Source of the DNA: Microbacterium lacus
Lineage (GTDB): Bacteria > Actinomycetota > Actinomycetes > Actinomycetales > Microbacteriaceae
Reading direction: 5' to 3'
DNA: 64,000 nt
Assembly: GCF_002812805.1 (NCBI RefSeq)
Contig: NZ_NMUM01000030.1
Span: 372,001 to 436,000, forward strand
How positions within the stretch are numbered: position 1 is the first letter of the stretch; each line of letters opens with the position of its first letter. Positions 36,096 to 44,993 of this stretch are shown here, piece after piece. A program made the translations under genes and the position numbers. The notes under the pieces are model-generated. The model was not told where the DNA came from and did not search any database. It saw only the letters and a list, made by a program, of their open reading frames with translations.

Positions 36096-37370
36096 CTACT
36101 GCTCGAGACCCGGGTACAGCGGGAAAGCCGCCGTCAGCGCGGCGACACGCGTGCGCAGCGCCTCGACATCCGCATCCGGCAGCAGCGCGAGAGCGATGAT
36201 GTCGGCCACCTCGGAGAACTCCGCGTCGCCGAAGCCGCGCGTCGCGAGGGCGGGCGTGCCGATGCGCAGACCCGAGGTCACCATCGGCGGACGCGGGTCG
36301 TTGGGCACCGAATTGCGGTTCACGGTGATGTGGATCTCGTGCAGCAGATCCTCGGCCTGCTTGCCGTCGATCTGCGCGTTACGCAGGTCGACCAGCACGA
36401 GATGCACGTCGGTGCCGCCGGAGCGCACGCTGATACCAGCGCCCGCGACATCCGGCTGCGTCAGGCGCTCGGCCAGGATGTGCGCACCACGGACGGTGCG
36501 CTCCTGACGATCGCGGAACGCGGGCGTCGCGGCCAGCTTGAACGCGGTCGCCTTCGCCGCGATCACGTGCATGAGCGGTCCGCCCTGCTGACCGGGGAAG
36601 ACGGCGGTGTTGATCTTCTTGGCCAGGTCGGGGTCGTTCGTCAGGATGAACCCCGAGCGCGGTCCGCCGATCGTCTTGTGCACCGTGGACGACACGACGT
36701 GCGCGTGCGGGAACGGCGAGGGGTGCAGCCCCGCGGCCACGAGCCCGGCGAAGTGCGCCATGTCGACCCAGAGGTAGGCACCGACCTCGTCCGCGATCTC
36801 GCGGAAGCGGGCGAAGTCGAGCTGACGCGGGTACGCCGACCAGCCCGCGATGATGACCTTCGGCTTGTGCTCGACGGCGAGCGCGCGCACCTCGTCCATG
36901 TCGATGAGGGATGTCTCGGCGTCGACGCCGTACGCGACGATGTTGAAGAGGCGGCCGGAGAAGTTGATCTTCATGCCGTGCGTTAGGTGCCCACCGTGGT
37001 CGAGCGACAGTCCGAGCAGCGTGTCGCCCGGGCGAGCGATGGCGTGCAGCACGGCGGCGTTCGCGGTGGCACCGGAGTGCGGCTGGACATTCGCGAAAGC
37101 CGCACCGAACAGGCTCTTGGCCCGCTCGATCGCGAGCTCTTCGGCCACGTCGACCTCTTCGCATCCGCCGTAGTAGCGACGGCCGGGGTATCCCTCGGCG
37201 TACTTGTTCGTCAGCACCGAACCCTGCGACTCGAGCACCGAAACCGGCACGAAGTTCTCGGATGCGATCATCTCGAGGTAACCGCGCTGGCGGTCGAGTT
37301 CGCGTTGCAGAACCTGTGCGATCTCGGGATCGACTTCGGAGAGCGGGGCGTTGAAGAGCGGATCGGTCAT
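36096..37370 (-). CDS. glyA: Serine hydroxymethyltransferase
   Basis: This 424-residue PLP enzyme has the Schiff-base lysine in [13 protein letters not shown], the active-site GGHLTHG segment and a complete C-terminal domain. It converts serine to glycine and makes 5,10-methylene-THF, the substrate of FolD. The start has GGAGG ten bases upstream. A ZTP riboswitch-like leader precedes it, so expression probably rises when ZTP signals a folate shortage. Confidence 0.95.
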   Translation of the reverse strand: MTDPLFNAPLSEVDPEIAQVLQRELDRQRGYLEMIASENFVPVSVLESQGSVLTNKYAEGYPGRRYYGGCEEVDVAEELAIERAKSLFGAAFANVQPHSGATANAAVLHAIARPGDTLLGLSLDHGGHLTHGMKINFSGRLFNIVAYGVDAETSLIDMDEVRALAVEHKPKVIIAGWSAYPRQLDFARFREIADEVGAYLWVDMAHFAGLVAAGLHPSPFPHAHVVSSTVHKTIGGPRSGFILTNDPDLAKKINTAVFPGQQGGPLMHVIAAKATAFKLAATPAFRDRQERTVRGAHILAERLTQPDVAGAGISVRSGGTDVHLVLVDLRNAQIDGKQAEDLLHEIHITVNRNSVPNDPRPPMVTSGLRIGTPALATRGFGDAEFSEVADIIALALLPDADVEALRTRVAALTAAFPLYPGLEQ

Positions 37371-37411
37371 TGCAACCTCCAGGACGACGGCATCGGCAGA
37401 AATTCCGCATC

Positions 37412-37485
37412 GGCCCAGGCGAGCGGTCGAATGCCGTAGTCAGTCGCTCCCCGGTGGTCACCCACCCGAACGCCAGTCGCGACAT
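37412..37485 (-). promoter_or_regulatory. ZTP riboswitch (pfl motif) upstream of glyA
   Basis: Reading leftward the leader has an opening stem around GACTGGCG, a GGGTGG-TGA-CCACC hairpin, the conserved GGGGAGCGA and, after a linker, GACCGCTCGCCTGGGC. GGGAG with a downstream CGCCTGGGC is the core of the ZTP/ZMP aptamer, where the two pair as a pseudoknot. glyA is among its common targets. An expression platform before the ATG at 37370 cannot be resolved by eye. Confidence 0.8.
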
Positions 37486-37579
37486 GGCGAGTCTACCGGA
37501 TGCTCCGACATCCGCTCTCTCCGGATGTCCTCCGATGTCGGCCACGAAAACCGCGCCGTAGCGGCCGGACCCGGGGTTT

Positions 37580-37594
37580 GTTAGGTTTCCTTAC
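37580..37594 (+). promoter_or_regulatory. ROK-type operator abutting the GH20 start, with a TAGGTT -10-like element
   Basis: GTTAGGTTTCCTTAC runs up to the ATG at 37595. It shares GTTAGNNNNCCTTAC with the operator at 50585 in front of the ROK regulator. TAGGTT within it is a -10-like hexamer seven bases before the ATG, and no ribosome site is seen. A leaderless transcript controlled by the ROK protein is therefore likely. Confidence 0.5.
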
Positions 37595-39082
37595 ATGATC
37601 CCCTACCCGGCACGCGTCGAGCCCAGCGACGGGGCGCTTTCGCTCGCCGGGGGGCTCGTCGTCCTCGCCGACCCGGGGGCGTCACACGAGGCGCGAGAGT
37701 TGGCACGTTCCATCACGGTGCGCACCGGCCTGACCTCGACGGTTCAGACGACCGATGCATCCGCGCCCCACCCCGGGGCGATCCGGCTGCGCCTCGACCC
37801 GAACGTCGGGCTTACGGCGGAGGCCTACACACTGCGGACGGATGCCTCCGATGCGGAAATCGTCGCCGCAACAACCACCGGCCTGTTCTACGGGGCGCAA
37901 ACACTCGTCCAGGCGATCGAGGCCGGCACCGACGGCGGCACCTGGCACCTTCCCCACCTGACGATCGAGGACACCCCGCGCTTCGCCTATCGCGGCATGA
38001 TGCTCGATGTCGCGCGGCACTTCTTCTCGGTCGAGGACGTGTGCGCCGTCATCGACCGAGCCGCAAGCCTGAAGCTCAACCACCTGCACCTGCACCTCAG
38101 CGACGACCAGGGGTGGCGCCTGCAGATCGACACCTGGCCCCGGCTGACGGGGCCCGAGGCATCCGCGAGCTTCTATAGCAAGGCCGACTACCGGCGCATC
38201 GTCGAGTACGCAGAGACCCGACACATGACCGTCGTGCCCGAGATCGACATGCCCGGCCACACGCACGCGGTCGGCATCGCCTACCCCGAGCTGGTCGAGG
38301 CCCCGGTCATCTCCGACGCACTGCGCGCGCAGGTCGCCGAGCTCGGCCAGCAGCTGCCCGAGTCGGGCGTGCCGTTCACCGGGTGGGCGGTGGGGTTCTC
38401 GTCCCTGCGGATCGGTGACGAGACGGTCGACCGATTCGTGCACGATGTGGTCCGCGAACTCGCCGAGGTGACGCCCGGGCGGTACCTGCACATCGGGGGC
38501 GATGAGGCCCTTGGCACGGCGCCCGCCGACTTCGCCGCCTTCGTCAGCCGCGCAGCCCACGTCGTCCGCGAGGTCGGCAAGATCCCGATCACCTGGCAGG
38601 AGGCCGGGGCGGTCGCCGAGCTTCCGGCGGGCACGGTCGGGCAGTACTGGGGCTTCGTCGCCCCGCAGGATGGCCACGACGACCTCGCGCGTGCGTTCGT
38701 CCGGAACGGTGGCCGAGTCATCCTGTCCCCCGCGGACGCGGCGTACCTCGACATGAAGCCCGACGCCGAGAGCGCCCTGGGGCTCACCTGGGCGAACGGA
38801 CCCACGAGCCTCCGCCGCGCCTACGAGTGGGAGCCACTCGCGGTGGTCGAGGGTCTCACCGAGCGCGACATCCTGGGGGTCGAGGCGGCGCTCTGGACCG
38901 AGACCGTCGAGACCCTCGCCGACATTGACGCCCTCGTCTTTCCGCGGATCGCGGCCGCGGCGGAGATCTCCTGGTCCAACCCGCCCGCGATGTCGGCGGC
39001 GCGCACATGGGAGTCCTTTCGCGAGCGAGTCGATGCGCTCGCACCGCTCTGGCTCGCCGCGGGAATCGGTGGGGCGCGATGA
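37595..39082 (+). CDS. Beta-N-acetylhexosaminidase, glycoside hydrolase family 20
   Basis: This 495-residue GH20 enzyme has a small N-terminal alpha/beta domain, then the barrel with the catalytic Asp-Glu pair in HIGGDEALG, plus MPGHTHAV and SDDQGWRLQID. It releases terminal GlcNAc from chitooligosaccharides or glycans by substrate-assisted catalysis. No signal peptide is visible, so it acts on imported oligosaccharides. It is the first gene of an operon with nagA, coupled by ATGA. The promoter region shares a motif with the ROK-regulated GlcNAc operon at 44-50 kb. Confidence 0.92.
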   Translation: MIPYPARVEPSDGALSLAGGLVVLADPGASHEARELARSITVRTGLTSTVQTTDASAPHPGAIRLRLDPNVGLTAEAYTLRTDASDAEIVAATTTGLFYGAQTLVQAIEAGTDGGTWHLPHLTIEDTPRFAYRGMMLDVARHFFSVEDVCAVIDRAASLKLNHLHLHLSDDQGWRLQIDTWPRLTGPEASASFYSKADYRRIVEYAETRHMTVVPEIDMPGHTHAVGIAYPELVEAPVISDALRAQVAELGQQLPESGVPFTGWAVGFSSLRIGDETVDRFVHDVVRELAEVTPGRYLHIGGDEALGTAPADFAAFVSRAAHVVREVGKIPITWQEAGAVAELPAGTVGQYWGFVAPQDGHDDLARAFVRNGGRVILSPADAAYLDMKPDAESALGLTWANGPTSLRRAYEWEPLAVVEGLTERDILGVEAALWTETVETLADIDALVFPRIAAAAEISWSNPPAMSAARTWESFRERVDALAPLWLAAGIGGAR

Positions 39083-40353
39083 GCTTCATCGTGCACTCGG
39101 CGCGGCTGGTGGCGCCCACACTCGAGGCCGCAACATCAGGCAGCGGGGCAACGTCCGGCATCGTCCGGGACGAATCGGATGCCTGGCTGCGCGTCGAAGG
39201 CGGGCTCATCGTCGCGCAGGGCACGGGTGACTCCTGGCGTGCCGCGGCGCACGACAACGATCGGATCGTGGATGCCGCTGCAACGGCGGGCCCGGGCGCC
39301 GTGCTCACGCCCGGCCTCATCGACATCCACGTCCACGGCGGCGGGGGCGCGTCCTACGACGGCGATCGCGCCGGCGCTCGCGGCGGGTCCCGCGGCACCG
39401 ATGTGCCAGAGGACCCGGATGCCGCGATCGCCCATGCCCTCGCGACGCACGGCGCACACGGCACGACTCGCGCCGTGCTCTCGCTCGTCACCGCACCCGT
39501 GTCCGACCTCGAACAGCGTGTCCGCCGCATCGCGCGGCTCAGCAAGTCTCAGCCGGGCATCCTCGGCTCCCACCTTGAGGGCCCCTTCCTCGACCACGAC
39601 CGCCGCGGCGCGCACGACCCCGCCCAGCTGAGGGCACCGAACACCACCGACCTCGAGCGGCTGCTCGCCGCGGGTGAGGGGACGGTGCGCCAGGTGACGC
39701 TCGCGCCGGAGCATCCGGGTGCGATCGAGGCGATAACTCAGATCGTCGTGGCCGGCGCGGCGGCCGCGATCGGGCACACCGGCGCGGATCTGGCGACCGC
39801 CCGTGCCGCGTTCGACGCGGGAGCCACGATCCTCACCCACGCCTTCAACGCCATGCCGGGCCTGCATCATCGCGACCCGGGGCCCGTGGCGGCCGCGGCG
39901 ATCGACGAACGGGTCACCCTCGAGGCCATCGCAGACGGGGTGCACCTCGACCCCGCGGTCGTGCTCTTGCTGTTCCGCATGGCGCCCGGACGGATCGCCC
40001 TCATAACCGACGCGATGGCCGCGGCGGGCGCGGACGACCGCGACGGAGACTGGGTCCTCGGGGCACGCTCCGTGGAGGTGCGTGATGGCATCGCACGACT
40101 TCGTGGCAGCGACACCATTGCCGGATCGACCCTGACGTCGGACCGCGCGCTGCGGATCGCCATCCGCTCCGGCGTACCCCTGACGGAGGCGGTACGCGCG
40201 CTGACGACGACACCCGCGCGTGCCGTCGGGCACCCCGAACTCGGGACGTTGGATGACGGGGGCCCCGCGGATCTCGTCCTCTGGGATCGGGATTTCCGCG
40301 TCCGCGCCGTGTGGCGCGCGGGCGAACCCGTGCCGCGGGCCGGCGCGTCCTGA
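39079..40353 (+). CDS. nagA: N-acetylglucosamine-6-phosphate deacetylase
   Basis: This 424-residue amidohydrolase has the metal motif GLIDIHVHGGGG, the metal-ligand Glu in GSHLEGPF, HTGADLATA, HAFNAMPGLHHRDPG and the catalytic Asp in ALITDAMAA. It deacetylates GlcNAc-6-P to glucosamine-6-P and acetate. The ATG at 39079 overlaps the GH20 stop; the frame upstream is not needed. Together with nagB at 44.2 kb it completes the path to fructose-6-P, although the two genes are 4 kb apart. Confidence 0.93.
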   Translation: MSFIVHSARLVAPTLEAATSGSGATSGIVRDESDAWLRVEGGLIVAQGTGDSWRAAAHDNDRIVDAAATAGPGAVLTPGLIDIHVHGGGGASYDGDRAGARGGSRGTDVPEDPDAAIAHALATHGAHGTTRAVLSLVTAPVSDLEQRVRRIARLSKSQPGILGSHLEGPFLDHDRRGAHDPAQLRAPNTTDLERLLAAGEGTVRQVTLAPEHPGAIEAITQIVVAGAAAAIGHTGADLATARAAFDAGATILTHAFNAMPGLHHRDPGPVAAAAIDERVTLEAIADGVHLDPAVVLLLFRMAPGRIALITDAMAAAGADDRDGDWVLGARSVEVRDGIARLRGSDTIAGSTLTSDRALRIAIRSGVPLTEAVRALTTTPARAVGHPELGTLDDGGPADLVLWDRDFRVRAVWRAGEPVPRAGAS

Positions 40354-40752
40354 CACCGTCTTCAGCATCCCCATGCCTCGGGTCCGGTTCGCGCCCGTGT
40401 CCCCTTGAGTCCCGCGGCGACGAAATGAGGCGGGGCGTGGATCCGGATCGGCCTCCCCCCGGATGACCACCCGAAAGCCACGCCCCGCGGCTGCGACGTC
40501 CAGCGCCGCAGCGACTTCGCACCATCCCCCCGGAAGGATCGAAGCGCGTCTCTCACCCAAGAGATGCCCATCGAGGGAGTTCATTACGCGAGTTATGGAA
40601 ACTTTTTCGAGTCGTCCGCGTGAGCATCCCTCCCCGTCGCACCGCGGGACGTGGACAATGGAGAGAACTGCGTCATAAAGCGGCCGCCCCTGCGTCTCTC
40701 TGAGTGAGACGAAAATCGGGCACGGCCGACAGGACGAGTACGGGGAATCTGC
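40354..40752. other. 399-bp intergenic region after nagA
   Basis: It holds an 11-bp inverted repeat, GCGGGGCGTGG (40430-40440) with its complement at 40478-40488, across a 37-nt loop, a possible nagA terminator without a T-tract. From about 40580 the DNA is less GC-rich and leads to the sigma-factor start, where a promoter must lie. I see no gene. Confidence 0.55.
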
Positions 40753-41898
40753 ATGGAGAGCGACGAGGTCGACACGACGCCGACAGGCGATGGCGACGCC
40801 GACCTCGTCTTGCGCGCCCGCTCGGGCGACGGCGAGGCCTATGCCGAACTCTGGCGACGCCACTACCGGTCGGGCATCACCGTCGCACGCTCGATCACGA
40901 GTTCTCTCGACCCCGACGACCTGGTGCAAGAGGCATACGCACGGATCTACCAGTCCATCCGCCGGGGCGGCGGGCCCACAGGGTCGTTCCGCGCCTACCT
41001 GTTCACGAGTATCCGCAACACCGCGGCGGGGTGGGGCCGTGCCCGCCGAGAAACCGCGATCGACGAGCTCGACGCCGTCGAAGACCCCGCGTCAACGCCC
41101 GAGGCGACGGCGGACGCACTCGATCGCGGACTGACGCACCGCGCCTTCCGCAGCCTGCCGACGCGCTGGCAGGAGGTGCTCTGGTACTCCGAGATCGAGG
41201 GCATGAAGCCCGCCGAGATCGCGCCCCTGCTGGGGCTCAAGCCGACGGCCGTCGCACAGCTCGCGTTCCCGATCATGGCCCTCGCGGCCATGCCGTCGAG
41301 TCTGATGCCCGGGGCTGTCACCGTCGCGGGCGGGAGCGGTGCGGCGGCGAGCGGCGCGGGCTCTTTCGCGGGCGGCGCGGGCTCTGGCGGCGCGGCCGCG
41401 GCTGCTTCGGGCTCTGGCGCGGCGGCGGGCTCTGGTGCGGCGGCGGGCTCTGCCGCTTCGGGCGCCGGGGGCGCGGTGGTAGGAGCCGCCGCCGCGGGCA
41501 CGGCGACGGCGGGCGCGGCAGGGATCTTCTCGGGCGCGGGGCTTGCGGTCGCGATCGCCGTCGGCGCCGTCGTGACCGGCGGAACCGTCCTCGGGGTCAC
41601 TGTGGGGCCGTCCCTCTTCGCGCCCGCGGCAGCCGAGCCGAGTTCGGCCGCGGCCGTGGCGTCTCCTTCAACGTCATCGGCTCCCTCGCCGTCGGCTCTG
41701 CCGTCCACGGAGTCCACGGATATCCCGATCGACAGCTCATCCAGTCCCGCCGCCGAACCGGTTGCTCCGCTCCCGCCCACGAGCCGGCAGATCCGACCCC
41801 GGCATCGAGCCCGGCGCCGAGCACCGAGCCCGTACCCCCGGCGACACCCGCAGATCCGGTGGATCCCGTCGATCCGGTGGAACCCGTGGATCCCGTAG
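40753..41898 (+). CDS. ECF-type sigma factor with a transmembrane C-terminal extension, frameshifted
   Basis: Residues 17-95 form sigma region 2 (DLVQEAYARIYQSIRRGG) and 115-172 region 4 (RWQEVLWYSEIEGMKPAEI with HTH). After AQLAF at 172 the expected end of region 4 is replaced by MALAAMPSS, an Ala/Gly run (about 185-260) and a hydrophobic helix (about 262-285). A Ser/Pro-rich tail follows. In the relatives I recall, region 4 continues and a zinc-finger domain lies between it and this membrane part, so an internal deletion is likely. From about 41775 the frame leaves the natural reading and ends in a non-homologous tail at 41898. The next frame continues the exported part. As read, the sigma domain is missing its last helix. 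Confidence 0.7.
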   Translation: MESDEVDTTPTGDGDADLVLRARSGDGEAYAELWRRHYRSGITVARSITSSLDPDDLVQEAYARIYQSIRRGGGPTGSFRAYLFTSIRNTAAGWGRARRETAIDELDAVEDPASTPEATADALDRGLTHRAFRSLPTRWQEVLWYSEIEGMKPAEIAPLLGLKPTAVAQLAFPIMALAAMPSSLMPGAVTVAGGSGAAASGAGSFAGGAGSGGAAAAASGSGAAAGSGAAAGSAASGAGGAVVGAAAAGTATAGAAGIFSGAGLAVAIAVGAVVTGGTVLGVTVGPSLFAPAAAEPSSAAAVASPSTSSAPSPSALPSTESTDIPIDSSSSPAAEPVAPLPPTSRQIRPRHRARRRAPSPYPRRHPQIRWIPSIRWNPWIP

Positions 41899-42260
41899 AC
41901 CCCGTAGACCCCGTCGATCCCGTCGACCCGGTCGACCCCGTGGATCCGGTCGATCCCGATCAGCCCACAATTCCCCCGGGCGGGCCCACCGAGTTCTCCG
42001 TCACGAGCACAATCACCCTCGCCGCAGCCACCCTGAACATCTCCGTGGTCGGCGAAGAGGGCGCAACCCTTTCCGTGGACGTCGACGGCGTCACACGTTC
42101 CACCGTCATGCTGGGGCCCGGCGGCGTCGGCGCGCTGTCGGTGCCGTTCTCCCTCGTCGAGTACACACTCGCTCCCGTCACCGTCCGCTACGTCCCGACG
42201 AGCGGATCACCGATCGAGGTCGCGGGTTCGTCCGCTCTCGTCTGGGATCTGACGAACTGA
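41775..42260 (+). pseudogene. Out-of-frame C-terminus of the sigma factor: Pro-Val-Asp repeats and a small beta domain
   Basis: In the +0 frame relative to 41778 the sequence reads HEPADPTPASSPAPST, then about a dozen PVD units (41852-41958), then a compact domain with FSVTSTITLAAATLNISVVG and LSVDVDGVTRSTVMLGPG. It ends VWDLTN at 42260. It continues the exported extension of the upstream sigma gene if one base is restored in the C-rich run near 41772-41778. A stalk of PVD repeats carrying a beta-sandwich suggests a wall-spanning sensor attached to a membrane sigma factor. It has no start of its own. Confidence 0.6.
41852..41958 (+). repeat. Nine-base tandem repeat coding Pro-Val-Asp
   Basis: About twelve units of the form CC(G/C)GT(G/C/A)GA(T/C) follow each other with silent drift; one unit has Glu for Asp. 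The repeat forms an elongated, uncharged-to-acidic stalk. Synonymous variation shows selection on protein, not a fresh expansion. Confidence 0.85.
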
Positions 42261-42282
42261 CCCCCGCTCGTAGACTGGGACG

Positions 42283-42699
42283 ATGACCGATTCGTCCGCG
42301 CTCGACGGCGCACCTCAGCCCGCATCGACCCCCGCGGGTGGTACCGGGCGAGCGCCCGGGATGGTCGAACGGCCCGGCGTGATCGACATCGTGCGGCTGC
42401 TGACCGAACTCGTGGCCTTCGGAACCCTCGCGCTGTGGGGCTTCCTCGCCTTCGCCTTCCCGTGGAACCTCGTCTTCGGCATCGGCACCCCCGTCTTCGC
42501 GATTCTGCTGTGGGCGCTTTTCCTGTCGCCGCGGGCCGTCATCGCGGTGCATCCGTTCGTCGCCGCGTTCATCGAGCTGCTGATCTTCGTGAGCGCGACG
42601 CTCGCCTGGTGGAGCCTCGGCCAGCCGTGGATCGGCCTGGCGTTCGGCGCCGTCGCTGTCGCCACGGGACTCGTGGTCGGAAGACGGCGTTTCGCGTGA
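42283..42699 (+). CDS. YrdB-like (DUF2568) small membrane protein
   Basis: This 138-residue protein has four hydrophobic segments in the second two-thirds, matching the YrdB/DUF2568 pattern (IDIVRLLTELVAFGTLALWG at 39-58 and a final RRR tail). No function is known for the family. The stop overlaps the GTG start of the next gene, so it is co-translated with the oxidase, which may be coincidental packing. Confidence 0.75.
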   Translation: MTDSSALDGAPQPASTPAGGTGRAPGMVERPGVIDIVRLLTELVAFGTLALWGFLAFAFPWNLVFGIGTPVFAILLWALFLSPRAVIAVHPFVAAFIELLIFVSATLAWWSLGQPWIGLAFGAVAVATGLVVGRRRFA

Positions 42700-44105
42700 C
42701 GTCTGATCTCGACATCGCGGTGCATCCCGACGCCGCACCCGAGGGCGATGTCGTCGCGCGTCTGCGCGCCGAGCTTTCGCATCGCGTTGATACGACGGAT
42801 GCCTCGCTCGAGGCCGCCCGGGCCGACAAATCCGGTCATCGCTCGATCGGTCGGCCACTCGCCGTCGTCCATGCGGCATCGGTCGAGGATGTCCAGCGGA
42901 CGATGCGGATCGTGACCGCGACGCGCACCCCGGTCGTCACGCGCGGTGCCGGCACGGGTCTCGCGGGCGCCGCTATGGGCGGGCCGGGCGAGATCGTGTT
43001 GTCGATGCGGTCGATGGACGCGATCCTCGAGGTGCGCCCCGATGACCTGCTCGCCGTGGTCGAGCCGGGGATCATCAACGCCGACCTGAATGCCGCGCTC
43101 GCCGAGTACGACCTGTGGTGGGCGCCGGATCCCGCGAGCCGTGCGATCTCGACGGTCGGCGGCAACATCGCGACAGGCGCCGGTGGGCTGCTGTGCGCGA
43201 AGTACGGCGTCGTGCGCGACGCCGTACTGGGCCTCGACGTCGTGCTGGCCGACGGGCGCCTCCTGCGCCTCGGGCACCGCACCGTCAAGGGCGTGACGGG
43301 CCTCGACCTCACGTCGCTCATGATCGGATCCGAGGGCACCCTTGGAGTCGTGGTGGGCGCAACCCTCAAGCTCCGCCGCCTCGTGCCCGGTGACGTGTGC
43401 ACGGTCGCGGCGACGTTCCGCGACGTGCGCTCCGCGGCGCAGGCGTCGGCGGCCGTGACCGCCTCGGGCGTGCAGCCCGCGATCATGGAGCTGATGGATG
43501 CGACGACTCTCGCATCCGCACATTCCTATCTCGGAATACAGCCGCCCACCCCCGGCGCGGCCCAGTTGATCGTCCAGACCGACGGCCCAGCCGCGGCGGC
43601 CGAGGCGGAGGCCATCGGCGTCGTCCTGTCCGCAAACGGCGGCAACGTCACCGTCACGCGTGACCGGGACGAGGGCGAGCGGCTGCTGACGATCAGGCGC
43701 TCGATGCATCCGGCCATGGAGGCGCTCGGCAAAACAACACTGATCGAGGATGTCTCGGTACCCCGCAGCGCACTCGCGACGATGTTCGATGAGATCGCGC
43801 GCATCGAGCGCGAGTACGACGTGACGATCCCGACGATCGCGCATGCGGGTGACGGCAACCTGCATCCCAACTTCGCGTTCGACGGCGAAGAGGTGCCCGA
43901 CCATGTCTGGGCGGCGGCGGATGCGCTGTTCCGCGCCGCACTCGCGCTCGGCGGCACCCTCACCGGCGAGCACGGCATCGGCACGCTCAAGCGGCGGTGG
44001 CTGGCGGATGAGCTCGGCGACGATCAGTGGGCCCTGCAGCGCGACATCGCGCGGGTGTTCGACCCCCTCGGCATCCTCAACCCGGGCAAGGTCTTCGCGC
44101 CCTGA
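42696..44105 (+). CDS. FAD-linked oxidase of the glycolate oxidase / D-lactate dehydrogenase (GlcD) type
   Basis: This 469-residue flavoprotein has the PP-loop FAD motif TRGAGTGLAGAAMG, the segment STVGGNIATGAGGLLCAKYG that contacts FAD, and the C-terminal motif SGEHGIG-like LTGEHGIGTLKRRW with the catalytic His in AHAGDGNLHP. It oxidises 2-hydroxy acids such as D-lactate or glycolate. A GTG start overlaps the upstream stop. It is preceded by the membrane protein and ends at a hairpin. The exact 2-hydroxy acid is unknown. Confidence 0.88.
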   Translation: MTSDLDIAVHPDAAPEGDVVARLRAELSHRVDTTDASLEAARADKSGHRSIGRPLAVVHAASVEDVQRTMRIVTATRTPVVTRGAGTGLAGAAMGGPGEIVLSMRSMDAILEVRPDDLLAVVEPGIINADLNAALAEYDLWWAPDPASRAISTVGGNIATGAGGLLCAKYGVVRDAVLGLDVVLADGRLLRLGHRTVKGVTGLDLTSLMIGSEGTLGVVVGATLKLRRLVPGDVCTVAATFRDVRSAAQASAAVTASGVQPAIMELMDATTLASAHSYLGIQPPTPGAAQLIVQTDGPAAAAEAEAIGVVLSANGGNVTVTRDRDEGERLLTIRRSMHPAMEALGKTTLIEDVSVPRSALATMFDEIARIEREYDVTIPTIAHAGDGNLHPNFAFDGEEVPDHVWAAADALFRAALALGGTLTGEHGIGTLKRRWLADELGDDQWALQRDIARVFDPLGILNPGKVFAP

Positions 44106-44145
44106 GCTGCGGGTCGAGCGCGAAGCGGGGCAGGTTTCGTGCATT

Positions 44146-44169
44146 TGGGGCAGGTTTCTCCGTGCCCCA
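44146..44169. terminator. Hairpin between the oxidase and nagB
   Basis: TGGGGCA (44146-44152) pairs with TGCCCCA (44163-44169) in the 108-bp gap between convergent genes. The GGGGCAGGTTTC element also occurs once just upstream as a direct repeat. No T-tract is present; it may serve both directions. Confidence 0.4.
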
Positions 44170-44213
44170 CTGCACCTACGGTGCCCCACATCGTGTCTGT
44201 CGGCGTCGTCGGA

Positions 44214-44993
44214 CTACAGCCCCTGCCAGGCCGGCTTGTGCGCCCACGTCTCGCGGTAGTAGCCCGCGAAGCGCAGGGCGGACGCCGCGGCCTCGTCCAC
44301 GACGACGGTCGTGTGCGGATGCAGCTGGATGGCCGACCCGGGCAGCGACGCGGTGAGGGGCCCCTCGACGGCACCCGCGACCGCGGCGGCCTTGCCCACC
44401 CCGAACGCCAGCAGCACCAGGTGCCGTGCGCGCAGGATCGTGCCGAGGCCCTGCGTGATGCAGTGCACCGGAACATCGTCGATCGAGGCGAAGAATCGCG
44501 CGTTGTCTTCCCGGGTGCGCCGGGTCAGGGTCTTCACGCGCGTGCGCGACGCAAACGACGACCCCGGCTCGTTGAACCCGATGTGCCCGTCACTGCCGAT
44601 CCCGAGCAGCTGAAGATCCACGCCGCCGGATGCCTCGAGCTCGGCCTCGTACGCCTCGCCCGCGTGCTCGATCCCCGTCAGCGACCCGTCGGGCACCCCC
44701 ACCCGCTCCGGGTCAAGCCCGAGCGGCTCGACGACCTCGCGCCGGATCACGCTGCGGTAGCTCTGCGGATCGTCGGGGGCCAGGCCCACGTACTCGTCGA
44801 GGGCGAACGCGCGGACGCGCGAAACGTCCCTGCCCGCCAGTCGCTCCACCAGCGACCGATAGACCGGAAGCGGGCTCGACCCCGTCGCCAGGCCCAGCAC
44901 CACGTCGGGGCGCCCGGCGATCAGGCGCACGATCTCGTCGGCGACGAGGGCACCGCCCGTCGCGGCATCCGGAACGATGACGACCTCAGCCAT
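44214..44993 (-). CDS. nagB: Glucosamine-6-phosphate deaminase
   Basis: This 259-residue enzyme has the base Asp in FALDEYVGL, the catalytic cluster GIGSDGHIGFNEPG (Asp, His, Glu) and the substrate phosphate-binding loop ATGSSPLPVY. It converts glucosamine-6-P to fructose-6-P and ammonium. It is the last gene of the ROK-SBP-permease-permease-kinase-nagB operon and overlaps the kinase gene by 8 bp. A TAG stop and a hairpin end the operon. Confidence 0.95.
   Translation of the reverse strand: MAEVVIVPDAATGGALVADEIVRLIAGRPDVVLGLATGSSPLPVYRSLVERLAGRDVSRVRAFALDEYVGLAPDDPQSYRSVIRREVVEPLGLDPERVGVPDGSLTGIEHAGEAYEAELEASGGVDLQLLGIGSDGHIGFNEPGSSFASRTRVKTLTRRTREDNARFFASIDDVPVHCITQGLGTILRARHLVLLAFGVGKAAAVAGAVEGPLTASLPGSAIQLHPHTTVVVDEAAASALRFAGYYRETWAHKPAWQGL

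Noticed and set aside
40609-40630. GGAAAC...CGTC as an ECF autoregulatory promoter of the sigma gene
   Set aside because: The spacing of about 10 bases is much shorter than the 15-17 required.
41852-41958. CRISPR-like or minisatellite array
   Set aside because: The nine-base unit codes Pro-Val-Asp with synonymous drift and no spacers; it is a protein repeat.
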